Shown: positions 8,919 through 18,754 of the stretch, piece by piece | How the letters are laid out: every line of letters begins with the position of its first letter | Numbering within the stretch: position 1 is the stretch's first letter | Assembly: GCF_007672725.1 (NCBI RefSeq) | Contig: NZ_VDTC01000007.1 | Location: forward strand, 105,353-169,352 | Length of the DNA stretch: 64,000 nt | Reading direction: 5' to 3' | Source of the DNA: Corynebacterium aurimucosum ATCC 700975 | Lineage (GTDB): Bacteria; Actinomycetota; Actinomycetes; Mycobacteriales; Mycobacteriaceae | Program-made: the position numbers and the translations under genes | The notes under the pieces: generated by a model | The model's database searches: none | What the model saw: only the letters and a program-made list of their open reading frames with translations | What the model was told of the DNA's origin: nothing

Positions 8919-9337
8919 CCCTTCTGAATCATCGAGGACAGCAGGGGAGCGTAGTCAGCGATCGTGGAGGATAGGCCGGTACCGCCGGTTGCGAGAGTGT
9001 CTTCCTTGACGATCTTGCACTCGAGGGCGCGGTCGGCGGTCTGGCCGGAGTACTTCACGGCGGCCAAGGCCAGCGGGCCGAGTTCCTCAGAGTTGCCCAG
9101 TGCGGTGAGGTTCTTGGACAGCTGGTTGCGGGTGGTGTTCGGAGTAAGCAACTCACCCTCGGTGCTCTGATCAATCAGCGTCAGGGTGCTACGCAGGGTG
9201 TTGCAATCAACGGACTGGATGCCCTGGGAGAGGAAGCCGCCCAGCTCAGTCAGGGAAGCGGCAGAAGCGGTGGCGGGGGTGATTGCGCCGAGGGCGACAA
9301 CGGCGGAAGCAGTAGCGAGGATACGACGGATGGACAT
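8915..9337 (-). CDS. Small secreted protein of unknown function
   Basis: This 140-residue protein has a Sec signal peptide (IRRILATASAVVALGAITPA, cleavage near ATASA-AS at about residue 27). The mature part is helical with two Cys (near DCNTL and ECKIV) that could form a disulfide. An AAGGAG ribosome binding site precedes the ATG. I do not recognise a domain. It converges on mazG and diverges from the lytic transglycosylase gene, so it sits within a cell-wall context. Confidence 0.8.
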   Translation of the reverse strand: MSIRRILATASAVVALGAITPATASAASLTELGGFLSQGIQSVDCNTLRSTLTLIDQSTEGELLTPNTTRNQLSKNLTALGNSEELGPLALAAVKYSGQTADRALECKIVKEDTLATGGTGLSSTIADYAPLLSSMIQKG

Positions 9338-9576
9338 GGAACTCCTTGGCTAAGAGAAAGGCACGTTTCTAGAACGGACAGTGATAGAACGTGGAGCACC
9401 AGCAGGGCCTCGGCTCTCTGTTCAACGCTGCAGTGTAGCGCAGAATGTTACGCATGGGAACATTTGGACATAACTTTTGTTCCGCGATTGTCGTAGGTCT
9501 TGCCTATACGGTCGCCTCGTGGCGCCCTCTGTGTCGCTCGACCCCCTTCCTGCAACGGGCTGTAGTATTCACCTTT

Positions 9577-10368
9577 ATGACGCAGGGGCTTAGGAGGATC
9601 GGGGGCTGTGGCCTCGGCATTGTCTTGGCCATCATTCTGATCATTTCCTTGGTGGCCTGGAGTCTTTCCTTCCTGGATAAACCATCCCCGTTCCGGCAGC
9701 TTTCCCCCGTCCCAGAGGAACTTCCACCCGTGGGCGGGGCAGAGGTGCCCGCTATTGATGTCGACGGGCCGGGGCGCACGGCGGACAAGCTGACGTGGTG
9801 GTCCGACCAGCTTGCCGACGCCACCAGTATCCCCGCCCAGGCATTGCGGGCCTACGGCAACGCCGAGCTGATCGCGCGGCAATCCTGGCCGAACTGTAAT
9901 CTGCGCTGGAATACCCTCGCCGGTATCGGCTGGGTAGAAACTCGTCACGGGACCTATAATGGAAGCCTCTTCGACCGTTCCTCCCTTGATGAGAATGGTT
10001 ATCCCGACCCGCCCATTGTGGGCATTCCTCTCGACGGAACTAACAACACCACTTTGGTTCCTGATAGCGATGGCGGCGCCATTGACGGCGATGTCGAGTT
10101 TGATCGGGCGGTTGGCCCCATGCAATTCATCGCTTCTTCGTGGGAGCATCTAGGCCGAGATGCCAACGGCGATGGCGTTGCTGATCCCAATCAAATCGAC
10201 GATGCCGCGTTGGGTGCTGCCGCACTGCTGTGTCACGGAGATAGGGATCTTTCCACGCCAGAGGGATGGCGTTCGGCCGTCCTCAACTACAACCAATCTG
10301 AGGACTACCTGGGCAAAGTCGCAGCAGCCGCAAATTCCTACGCCATTGAACAGCCTGCCGTGTCCTAG
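9577..10368 (+). CDS. Membrane-anchored lytic transglycosylase (LpqU-like)
   Basis: The 263-residue protein has one N-terminal membrane segment or uncleaved signal (residues about 8-28), a Pro-rich linker, then an MltB-like transglycosylase domain. Visible motifs are LAGIGWVETRHGTY with the candidate catalytic Glu, GPMQFIASSWE, and a Ca-site-like DANGDGVADP. It should cleave peptidoglycan glycan strands outside the membrane. Position directly before eno matches M. tuberculosis lpqU (Rv1022). The ATG at 9577 is chosen because the preceding 44 in-frame codons read as an unrelated leader before the signal segment. No lipobox is seen, unlike a true lipoprotein. Confidence 0.88.
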   Translation: MTQGLRRIGGCGLGIVLAIILIISLVAWSLSFLDKPSPFRQLSPVPEELPPVGGAEVPAIDVDGPGRTADKLTWWSDQLADATSIPAQALRAYGNAELIARQSWPNCNLRWNTLAGIGWVETRHGTYNGSLFDRSSLDENGYPDPPIVGIPLDGTNNTTLVPDSDGGAIDGDVEFDRAVGPMQFIASSWEHLGRDANGDGVADPNQIDDAALGAAALLCHGDRDLSTPEGWRSAVLNYNQSEDYLGKVAAAANSYAIEQPAVS

Positions 10369-10379
10369 CCTCTTTCTAG

Positions 10380-11789
<1,410 letters not shown>

Positions 11790-11853
11790 GACTCAACCCC
11801 AAATCCCAGCAGTGGTCTGCACAGGCCGCTCGCTGAACTACTGGTGAAAGAAT

Positions 11854-11882
11854 AAGGTGCCACAGTAACTGTGGCACCTTTT
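11854..11882 (+). terminator. Intrinsic terminator after eno
   Basis: A perfect 12-bp stem, AAGGTGCCACAG / CTGTGGCACCTT, with a TAA loop is followed by a T-rich stretch (TT, then TTTT a few bases on). It ends the eno transcript about 65 bp after the stop. Confidence 0.93.
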
Positions 11883-12021
11883 AATCGTTTTGATCGTGGC
11901 ACCTTTCCTGTTGTCTGGCCCCGAACAGGCCCAGCCCAAAACTTCTGAGGCGCATGTTATTTCTGGGACACGTCGCGCGCCGCACAGCACCTGGGCCGGT
12001 CCGGGATACAATGGCTTTCCG

Positions 12022-12525
12022 ATGGCACGCACTACTTCTCCCCGCACGAAACGCCGGAACACCGTTCCGGTTCGCACGCGTGCCCGCGATGAGCAGCGAG
12101 CTAAACGGAAGAAAGCGCCTGTGCAGCCCAAAGGGCTAGACATCCTCGGGATCGGCGTGATCATCGCTGTTGTTCTCGTAGTACTGCTATCCATTGCCGT
12201 TCCGCTGCGAAATTACTACCACGGCCAATCGGAGATTGCGAGGCTGGAAAGCTCAATCGTCGCCAAGCAGGCACAGAAGGATGACCTCCTCACGGAGATT
12301 GACAAGTATCGATCCGAGGAATACGTCAAGGAGGAGGCGCGCCGCCGCTTCGGTGTCATGGATGAAGGCGAGATGGCCTTTCGCATCATGGATCCGCGCA
12401 TGGACTCTGGTGACACGGTGACCTCAGAGCGTCGTGAGGATGCCGACGACCGCGAGTGGTACACGGTGCTGTGGGATTCAGTATCGGAAGATGCGGAAAA
12501 CCTACCGGAAACACCTGCTGAATAG
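12022..12525 (+). CDS. ftsB: FtsB/DivIC-type septum formation initiator
   Basis: This 167-residue single-pass protein has a basic cytoplasmic N-terminus, a membrane helix (about residues 40-62), a coiled coil (about 70-100) and the family motif EEYVKEEARRRFGVMDEGE. It belongs to the FtsB/DivIC family of divisome subunits that bind FtsL and FtsQ. The order eno-ftsB-DUF501-ppx2 equals Rv1023-Rv1026. TACAAT at 12007-12012 ends 9 nt before the ATG at 12022, which supports this start and a leaderless or very short-leader transcript. Confidence 0.92.
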   Translation: MARTTSPRTKRRNTVPVRTRARDEQRAKRKKAPVQPKGLDILGIGVIIAVVLVVLLSIAVPLRNYYHGQSEIARLESSIVAKQAQKDDLLTEIDKYRSEEYVKEEARRRFGVMDEGEMAFRIMDPRMDSGDTVTSERREDADDREWYTVLWDSVSEDAENLPETPAE

Positions 12526-12559
12526 GACTCATCCATATCTCCATGTCACAATGGTTCCT

Positions 12560-13108
12560 ATGACCGTGACCGATGCTGACCTTGAAGTCGTCCGCGAACA
12601 GTTGGGTCGCGCCCCGCGCGGCGTCGTGGACATTGCTTACCGCACCCCGGACGGAGCCCCAGCGGTGATTAAAACCGCGCCCAAGCTTCCCGACGGCACC
12701 CCGTTTCCCACCCTTTACTACCTCACCGACCCGCGCCTGACTGCCGAAGCATCGCGCCTTGAGGTTGCCCATGTCATGAAGTGGATGGAGCAGCGCCTCG
12801 CCCAAGAAGAGGACCTGCAGCAGGATTACCAGGCGGCGCACGAACACTACCTGGAAACCCGTAACGCCATGGAAGACCTGGGCACTGAGTTTTCAGGTGG
12901 CGGCATGCCAGAGCGCGTGAAGTGCCTCCACGTTCTCATCGCTTATGCCTTAGCTGAGGGGCCGGGCCGCGTGCGCTTTGGTACCGAGGCCGTCGCGATG
13001 GCTGCGGAGCACGGTAAACTCCGGGGAAGCGCCATCCCTGAGGATTGGCCCACCGTGGGGGACCTGGGCATCCACATGACCCAGTTCGATTTTTCTAACG
13101 CCGGTTAA
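12560..13108 (+). CDS. DUF501 family protein
   Basis: This 182-residue soluble protein matches the DUF501 pattern: VREQLGRAPRGVVDIAYR at the start, PTLYYLTDPRLTAEASRLE in the middle, and the Cys-containing VKCLHVLIAYALAEGPG. The family is conserved in actinobacteria between ftsB and ppx2 and has no established function. The start could be the ATG at 12551 (three codons longer) or at 12560; neither has a good ribosome binding site. It is likely cotranscribed with ftsB and ppx. Confidence 0.9.
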   Translation: MTVTDADLEVVREQLGRAPRGVVDIAYRTPDGAPAVIKTAPKLPDGTPFPTLYYLTDPRLTAEASRLEVAHVMKWMEQRLAQEEDLQQDYQAAHEHYLETRNAMEDLGTEFSGGGMPERVKCLHVLIAYALAEGPGRVRFGTEAVAMAAEHGKLRGSAIPEDWPTVGDLGIHMTQFDFSNAG

Positions 13109-13124
13109 AAGAAAGGCTGACCCT

Positions 13125-14078
13125 ATGACTCGCGTCGCTGCTGTCGACTGCGGAACCAACTCCATTCGCCTGCTCATCAGCGAGATTCAGGAGGATGGCA
13201 ATATCCGGGACATCACCCGCACGATGGAGATCGTTCGCCTTGGCCAGGGCGTCGATGCTACCGGTGAGTTTGATCCTGAAGCTCTTGCGCGGACTCGCGT
13301 AGCGCTCGAAGGCTACGTCAAACAAATGAAGTTTGAAAAGGTCGAGCGCGTGCGCATGGTCGCCACCTCGGCCACTCGTGATGCAAAAAACCACCGCGAG
13401 TTCTTCAACATGACCGAGGAGCTTCTCGGTGAAATCCAGCCGGGGGCTCGCGCGGAGGTAATTTCCGGTGAGGAAGAGGCACTGCTGTCCTTTACCGGTG
13501 CGGTGGGGGACCTGCACTCTGAGGAGGGCCCGTATTGCGTCATCGATTTGGGCGGTGGTTCGACAGAGTTCGTCGTGGGGACAATCGATGGCGAGATCCT
13601 CGGCTCGCACTCTGCTCAGATGGGGTGCGTGCGGCTTACCGAGCGCATCATGCGCACCGATCCTCCCACGGAGGCCGAGATTGAGATTGCTAGCGACTAT
13701 GTTGCTGAGCGCATGGCCGAAGTGGAGAAGATCGTTCCTATCGACAAAGCCCTCACCTTCGTTGGCTGTGCCGGTACGTTTACGACTCTTTCGGCGCTTG
13801 CCCAGGGGATGGAGCGCTACGATGCCGACTCCATCCACGGTTCCGAGCTTCGCTTCGATGCGCTGCGGGTGCTCACCCGACAGATGATTGGATTGCCTTC
13901 GGATGTGCGCGCTCTCAACCCCGTCATCCACCCTGGACGCGCAGATGTCATCGGTGGTGGATGCGTGGCCATCGAGGGCATCATGACGATGATTGAGCGC
14001 AACAGTGAAGCCCGTTCCTTCTTCATCAGCGAGAAGGACATCCTCGACGGTATTATCAGCGGCCTCGCTGCCAGTTAG
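13125..14078 (+). CDS. ppx2: Ppx/GppA-type exopolyphosphatase
   Basis: This 317-residue member of the ASKHA superfamily starts with the phosphate loop VAAVDCGTNSIRLLI and contains CVIDLGGGSTEF (about residue 140) and GCAGTFTTLSAL (about 210). Short actinobacterial forms without the C-terminal HD domain include C. glutamicum Ppx2 and Rv1026, which degrade short-chain polyphosphate and may act on pppGpp. An AGAAAGG site lies upstream. It closes the ftsB-DUF501-ppx cluster and is followed by tRNA-Leu. Confidence 0.94.
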   Translation: MTRVAAVDCGTNSIRLLISEIQEDGNIRDITRTMEIVRLGQGVDATGEFDPEALARTRVALEGYVKQMKFEKVERVRMVATSATRDAKNHREFFNMTEELLGEIQPGARAEVISGEEEALLSFTGAVGDLHSEEGPYCVIDLGGGSTEFVVGTIDGEILGSHSAQMGCVRLTERIMRTDPPTEAEIEIASDYVAERMAEVEKIVPIDKALTFVGCAGTFTTLSALAQGMERYDADSIHGSELRFDALRVLTRQMIGLPSDVRALNPVIHPGRADVIGGGCVAIEGIMTMIERNSEARSFFISEKDILDGIISGLAAS

Positions 14079-14165
14079 CGAACTCAAACCAAAAGAGTTG
14101 CGCAGAAGCCGACCCTATTTTCAGTCCATGCCTACCCGTGCCCTAAGATGAGTGGGCACGGTTTG

Positions 14166-14242
14166 GCCCCCATAGCCCAATCGGCAGAGGCAGTCGACTT
14201 AAAATCGATTCAGTGTGGGTTCGAGTCCCACTGGGGGCACCA
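14166..14242 (+). tRNA. tRNA-Leu (anticodon TAA) with short variable arm, CCA encoded
   Basis: The acceptor GCCCCCA pairs with TGGGGGC, the anticodon stem GTCGA/TCGAT holds loop CTTAAAA (anticodon TAA), the T arm is GTGGG-TTCGAGT-CCCAC, and CCA is encoded at 14240-14242. The variable region is only five nucleotides (TCAGT), whereas leucine tRNAs normally have a long class II arm. UAA decodes only Leu (UUA), so the assignment rests on the anticodon. Confidence 0.88.
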
Positions 14243-14448
14243 TGACCAGCGGAAACGCTGAATTTAACGGGGTGAAGGTAGGGAACGCTTCCCAGCGCTC
14301 CTCTTCATAGTTTGCGGCAACAGGGGCGCCGGCAAGCGCAGTGCTTGTCGACGCATTCCTGTTACGCGTGGACAATTTTGCGAATTTTGAGATTTTTGGG
14401 AACTTCCTAGCAGTAGGGAGCGTTGATCTTGATGAAACGACAAATAAG

Positions 14449-14470
14449 GCGGCCCTAGGGGCCGCTTTTT
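14449..14470 (+). terminator. Intrinsic terminator between tRNA-Leu and the YccA gene
   Basis: The stem GCGGCCC / GGGCCGC with loop TAG is followed by TTTTT. It probably ends the ppx-tRNA transcript. It lies only 33 bp before the next start, so that gene must have its promoter within or before this hairpin, or depend on readthrough. Confidence 0.85.
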
Positions 14471-14502
14471 AGAGAAAGACTGTGAAAGGAATCGGGATTC
14501 GC

Positions 14503-15306
14503 GTGCGTTCTAGCAACCCCGTCATGAGTTCCCTCTCGTCCAGCCAAAGTCAGACCCAGGGTGGAAATCCCTACGGTCAGAGCGATAATCCATTTGTTCA
14601 GGAGAATCGCAGCGCCGATCGGCCGCTGACTGTTGATGATGTCGTGACCAAGACTGGCATTACTCTTGGCGTCATCATTGTCATGGCCGTGCTCAACTTT
14701 GCTGTTGGTGAGTTGATTAACCCAGGCATCGCGATGATTCTTACCCTGGTCGGTGCGCTCGGCGGTTTCATTACTGTTCTTGTCTCAACGTTTGGCAAGA
14801 AGTTTGGTTCTGCAGCCGTCACGTTGATCTATGCCGTGTTTGAAGGCCTCTTTGTGGGCGGATTCTCCCTCATGTTTGCCGGCGTATCCTTCGGTAATTC
14901 CGATGGCATGGCACTTATCGGCCAGGCAATCATGGGTACCGTAGGTGTCTTTATCGGCATGCTGATGGTCTACAAGACCGGTGCCGTCAAAGTCACCCCG
15001 AAGTTCAACAAGATCATGTTCGGCCTCATCGCCGGCGTGGCCGTGTTGGCTCTGGGTAACATGCTGGGCGCTATTTTCTTCGGCTTTAGTCCGCTACGTG
15101 ATGGTGGCATGCTTTCCATCATCTTCTCCCTCGTCTGCATTGTTCTGGCGTCCTTGTCCTTTATGACAGACTTCGACCAGGCAGACCGCCTGATTCGCCA
15201 GGGTGCTCCGGCGCAGTATGCCTGGGGTATCGCTCTTGGTTTGGCCGTGACTTTGGTCTGGCTGTACACGGAGATTCTCCGTCTGCTGAGCTACTTCAGG
15301 GATTAA
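14503..15306 (+). CDS. Bax inhibitor-1/YccA-like membrane protein
   Basis: This 267-residue protein has a polar, Gln/Ser-rich N-terminus and seven hydrophobic segments. It fits the actinobacterial YccA/Bax1-I family, whose N-terminal signature (RSSNPVMSSL here) begins right at the GTG at 14503. For that reason I prefer this start to the GTG at 14482. Bacterial members of the wider family include Ca2+-leak channels and FtsH modulators; the role in corynebacteria is unknown. The gene is monocistronic, between terminators at 14449 and 15328. Confidence 0.86.
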   Translation: MRSSNPVMSSLSSSQSQTQGGNPYGQSDNPFVQENRSADRPLTVDDVVTKTGITLGVIIVMAVLNFAVGELINPGIAMILTLVGALGGFITVLVSTFGKKFGSAAVTLIYAVFEGLFVGGFSLMFAGVSFGNSDGMALIGQAIMGTVGVFIGMLMVYKTGAVKVTPKFNKIMFGLIAGVAVLALGNMLGAIFFGFSPLRDGGMLSIIFSLVCIVLASLSFMTDFDQADRLIRQGAPAQYAWGIALGLAVTLVWLYTEILRLLSYFRD

Positions 15307-15327
15307 GTAGTCTCATACCGCTTCTGC

Positions 15328-15380
15328 GAAACCGGCGGCCGGCACCACAAGCTTTGTGGTTGCTGGCCGCCGGTTTCTTT
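15328..15380 (+). terminator. Long hairpin terminator after the YccA gene
   Basis: GAAACCGGCGGCC pairs with GGCCGCCGGTTTC, with an additional inner stem CCACAA/TTGTGG, and is followed by TTT. This is a strong intrinsic terminator and works on paper in both directions. Confidence 0.85.
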
Positions 15381-16156
15381 GTGTGCGTGGCGCATCTCTT
15401 TTGGAGTAGGGGCGTAGCGCCCGTTAGGTGCGGGCGGGATCTTGGCATCGACTGGCGCGAACTAATGCAGATTGCAACAGTTAGAACATAATTTCCCTTC
15501 GCAAATATCTATTTGCGTACCAATTGCGGTATAGGTGGCCAGTACCTCAAGGCGGGTGACGTGGATGACTGCGGGGGTAGCTATGGTTGCAAATCTGAGG
15601 TCCTGTTCGGTTCTTGTGGGTGAAATGTTCGATTTCGTGGGTGGGTGAGTCTTTGTCTTGCTGTTAACAGGCTCCGTGAGCCGTCCGCTGGAAATGAAGG
15701 CAACTGTATCGGCAAGCACCTGTTTCCGTGCCTAGCCCTGAGCTTTCCGCGACCATGCCGACAGAATTGGGTTTCTCATGTTTCCTAAGGATGCGATGCT
15801 CTAAGGGGCGTGGGGCAAAGCGGGCAAGATTGCTGCTCAATTGAGGAAAAACGACACCCCAAAAATTGACAGTGTTGTAATTCGGGTACCCCCAATTGGT
15901 TATAATCGGCAGCCAAGACACATGTAGTTCACGGCGGGTATCCAAGCTCCATACAGGCTACGACCAGCTATTATTAACGGATGGTTCTATTAGCATGGTC
16001 GAATAGTTACAATAAATTTGCATATAGAAAATGACTAATTTGGCACTGGCGCGACTTCTTGTTCTTTCTCGTGCATTCTGGTCGCAGAAGTCGCTCGGAG
16101 CTTAAAGCTCAAGGGAGGGGCTTCTAACGGTCAGGAAAGTTAGTTGAAGGGACACC
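15381..16156 (+). other. Long non-coding, AT-richer stretch
   Basis: I find no convincing gene in these 776 bases; the open frames present have poor codon use and no family likeness. The right half (about 15860-16060) is clearly AT-rich compared with its neighbours and contains a TATAAT at 15901, palindromes GGGTACCC and CCAATTGG, and a TTACAATAAATTTGC segment. It probably holds the promoter region of the DUF3558 lipoprotein gene and may be a scar of an insertion. Confidence 0.6.
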
Positions 16157-16825
16157 ATGAAGCGAATCGGGGGCCTTGTGATGATGGCGGTTTGTATCGG
16201 GGTGCTGTCAAACTGCGCATTACCGCTCGGCCTCAGCGTTCGTGGCGATGGTAGTAACGCGGGGGACTTTCGCAATTCTCCTGACATGAAAGCCGGCGGT
16301 GGCTCAGTGGACTCGGGGGTCGCTGATGCCACCGCCACGACGGGGCGAGAGTCTCAAGCTCAAAGTGAGCAGTCTCGTGCAGGCGGTGGGGTACTTCCAC
16401 CGCTAGGGGAGTTTGATCGGGAAGCTGCGGGCTTCAGGCTGTTTGATCCTTGCCGGGAAATCTCGGAGCCAGCATTGCAAAGGGCCGGGCTAAGTCGAAT
16501 CGAGGGGGAAGAATTTCGCGAAAGAGATACGGTCTTCTGCTCCTTTAGCCATGAAGCTGGTGGGGTAGAAGGAGTAGTAAACATCGCTAGTAGCGATACG
16601 AGTACCTCGGAAGTCGAAGAGGCTCAGGGGGAGGAAGTTATCTATGAAGGGAAGAAAGTTCCAGCCGTAGCTTACGAAGACCGCTTTTCGGGGCAGTTGA
16701 TGTGCTCATTGAATCTATCAACTGAGCGGGGGCTTATCACCGTTTCCTACAGCATTCTCTCTGACTTTTCAGACCCAATAGAGCAGTGCGAACAAGCAGA
16801 AGAAATTCTTGTAAATCTACTTTAG
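16157..16825 (+). CDS. DUF3558-type lipoprotein
   Basis: This 222-residue protein has a signal peptide ending in a lipobox-like VLSNC (Cys20; Asn at -1 is unusual). A Gly/Ser-rich linker and a DUF3558 domain follow, with the hallmark FDPCREISEPALQRAGL (about residues 95-112) and two further Cys (FCSF and EQCEQAEEIL) that probably form disulfides. DUF3558 proteins are actinobacterial cell-envelope lipoproteins, often next to type VII secretion-related genes. A GAAGGGA site precedes the ATG. The stop is 13 bp before the next gene, so the two form an operon. Composition is more AT-rich and codon use less biased than in flanking core genes. Confidence 0.85.
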   Translation: MKRIGGLVMMAVCIGVLSNCALPLGLSVRGDGSNAGDFRNSPDMKAGGGSVDSGVADATATTGRESQAQSEQSRAGGGVLPPLGEFDREAAGFRLFDPCREISEPALQRAGLSRIEGEEFRERDTVFCSFSHEAGGVEGVVNIASSDTSTSEVEEAQGEEVIYEGKKVPAVAYEDRFSGQLMCSLNLSTERGLITVSYSILSDFSDPIEQCEQAEEILVNLL

Positions 16826-16838
16826 GAAAAGGGAACCA

Positions 16839-18674
16839 ATGCTTATTGACAGGCGAAATCTGCGTTTAGAAGCTCAAAATGTCGACAGGCTTTCCAGAAG
16901 TCTCGACGCTATACACGGAAAGGCGACCTCACCACTTGATGGAGGATTCTCCACCATCACCGGCCTAAGTGAGGTCGGCACAATACACCAGCGTGTGCTG
17001 GCAACGGATCCGGGGTCGGCGCGGAATTCTTTAGAGGGGTTTAGGGGGCAGGTTTCTTGGCTTGGGGAGGCACTTAAGACGGAGCTGGCAAGCTTCGAAT
17101 CACAGGATGAGCTTACGAGTCGGGGGTTGGATGTCGCTGACGCTGGTGGGGGAGGCGGGGCAGTATCGATGCCGATCGTGTCGCAACCAGACCCGGGATA
17201 CAGCCCGTTTGGATTTACCATCCCGATCGTGGACACCGGTGCTTCCATCATGGGCTTAGCATCGAACTTGTTTAGCACGCGCTTCTGGGATGTGTCGGAA
17301 GCGAATGCGCGGTGGGGCGCTTTGAGTGGGGAAGTCGCAGACATCGTTGCGGGTCTTGAAAACTCGGCCGCGTCTCTGGAAGCCGAGAACGACAGTGAAG
17401 CCACCACACGCGCAGCGCAGAAAATTCGTGAAGTTGCGCAGGCGGGTACACACTTCATTGCCAATGCGAGCGTCATGCAGCAGAAGCTGTTCGGCTTCCA
17501 AGCGCAGCTGATGAATGTTCAGCCGGAAGCAATTGCCTTGGCCTTTGAGGTGGCGGCAATCCCAGAGCCTGCTACGCGTCAAGCCGCTGAACAAGCAGCC
17601 TTGGTCTATATGCAGGGCGTCCTTCAGCAGCAAGTGATTTCCGCTATGCCGTATCAGCATGCGCTTATGGACGCAGCGCCGCCCAGCGGCGGCGGAGACA
17701 CCAGTACCCACTTTGGGGCAGTCATGGGCGACGGAAATCGCTACAACACCGATGGAGTCACATGGCCGAAGCCAATAGCCGAAGCGATAGAAAACGGCAC
17801 CATGGGCCCAGGCTCCTTTGGCGTTGCGGACGGCCACATCCAAGGTCTGGAAAGCGTGGGGATGGGGGCTGACGATATCGCGCGCTTTCACAATGAGCTA
17901 CACAATCGTGGGCGCAGCATCCTCAGCGAGCTTGGTTTCGGAGACGCATTAGCGCCGATCAATGCAGGCGAGGTGAATACCTCGGCTGCCAACGCAGGCT
18001 TGAGCGCCCTTGATCCCGTTCGGGGAGGAGCGCCAGGATCGTTGGCAGCTACCAGCGGAGCGGCAAACATGCCAGCTGGTGTAAACGGGCTCGGAGGTCT
18101 AGGCAGCGGCGCTGTAGGCCAGGGATTGGGAGCCATCGGTCTTGCTGATGGCCGTGGGAACAAGCTTCCCGGAGGCGTGGCAGGCCACAGCGGTCGCTTG
18201 CCGGAAATGTCGGCGAATCCAACGACAAACGCAGCGGGGTTCGGAGGCGCGGGCGCTTCATTCGGTGGGCCGCAGACCGGAACGCATCCGGTATTAGGAG
18301 GCCTTCCTGGGGCCGTAACGGGAACTGGACAACAGAGGGAAGGGCGGACGTCGCTAAGCGGAGGCGGCCTCGTCGGAGGTGGTGCCATCAGTACGGGAGG
18401 TTCCGGGGGCGTCGGCAACGCTGGTGGCGCTGGTGGTGTCCTGGGAGCCCCGGGCGGAGCGGGTAGTGCGAGGCAGGGCGTCGGCAGTGCCCGCGGTGCG
18501 GGGATGCGCATGATGCCCATGATGGGTGGCATGGCACGCGGCGGCGAAGGCGAAAGGCGGGTCAAGTCCGTCACGACTCAAGTAGAACGCGACCCCAACC
18601 GCCGTGATCTACTCGGCGAAGCACCCGCAGTACTGCCAGGGGTTATCGGGGATTGGGTCCGGGAGGCAAAGTAG
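16839..18674 (+). CDS. Large Gly-rich protein, possible type VII-like secreted substrate
   Basis: This 611-residue protein has no signal peptide. Residues 1-105 are helical with QVSWLGEAL (a W-x-G turn). Residues about 140-280 form a second helical block with alternating Ala/Glu (AVSGEVADIVAGLEN-like region and REVAQAGTHFIANASVMQQ). Residues about 385-570 are low-complexity Gly/Ala/Ser, and the end is a compact conserved-looking tail, DLLGEAPAVLPGVIGDWVRE. The layout (helical WxG-type head, Gly-rich middle, PGVIGDW-like tail) resembles PPE/EspB-like proteins of actinobacteria. I see no YxxxD/E export motif, so the link is an inference. It follows the DUF3558 lipoprotein by 13 bp, with an AAGGGAACC site. 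Confidence 0.6.
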   Translation: MLIDRRNLRLEAQNVDRLSRSLDAIHGKATSPLDGGFSTITGLSEVGTIHQRVLATDPGSARNSLEGFRGQVSWLGEALKTELASFESQDELTSRGLDVADAGGGGGAVSMPIVSQPDPGYSPFGFTIPIVDTGASIMGLASNLFSTRFWDVSEANARWGALSGEVADIVAGLENSAASLEAENDSEATTRAAQKIREVAQAGTHFIANASVMQQKLFGFQAQLMNVQPEAIALAFEVAAIPEPATRQAAEQAALVYMQGVLQQQVISAMPYQHALMDAAPPSGGGDTSTHFGAVMGDGNRYNTDGVTWPKPIAEAIENGTMGPGSFGVADGHIQGLESVGMGADDIARFHNELHNRGRSILSELGFGDALAPINAGEVNTSAANAGLSALDPVRGGAPGSLAATSGAANMPAGVNGLGGLGSGAVGQGLGAIGLADGRGNKLPGGVAGHSGRLPEMSANPTTNAAGFGGAGASFGGPQTGTHPVLGGLPGAVTGTGQQREGRTSLSGGGLVGGGAISTGGSGGVGNAGGAGGVLGAPGGAGSARQGVGSARGAGMRMMPMMGGMARGGEGERRVKSVTTQVERDPNRRDLLGEAPAVLPGVIGDWVREAK

Positions 18675-18702
18675 AAAAAGACGACGGACCCCAGAAAGCT
18701 AA

Positions 18703-18733
18703 AAGCGGCGCCCCAACTATCGGGACGCCGCTT
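18703..18733. terminator. Bidirectional terminator
   Basis: AAGCGGCG pairs with CGCCGCTT around a loop with extra CCC/GGG pairing, followed by TCTTT on the plus strand and preceded by AAAA. It can end both the Gly-rich protein gene and the convergent small lipoprotein gene. Confidence 0.8.
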
Positions 18734-18754
18734 CTTTGCCAGTTGCCGTTGAAC

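Noticed and set aside
15866..15906. TTGACA ... TATAAT as a strong promoter
   Set aside because: The hexamers are 29 bp apart, too far for a sigma-70-type promoter; TATAAT alone remains a weak possibility.
15462..15945. Two minus-strand open frames of 85 and 93 codons in the long gap
   Set aside because: No ribosome binding sites, odd composition, no recognisable domain; treated as non-coding.
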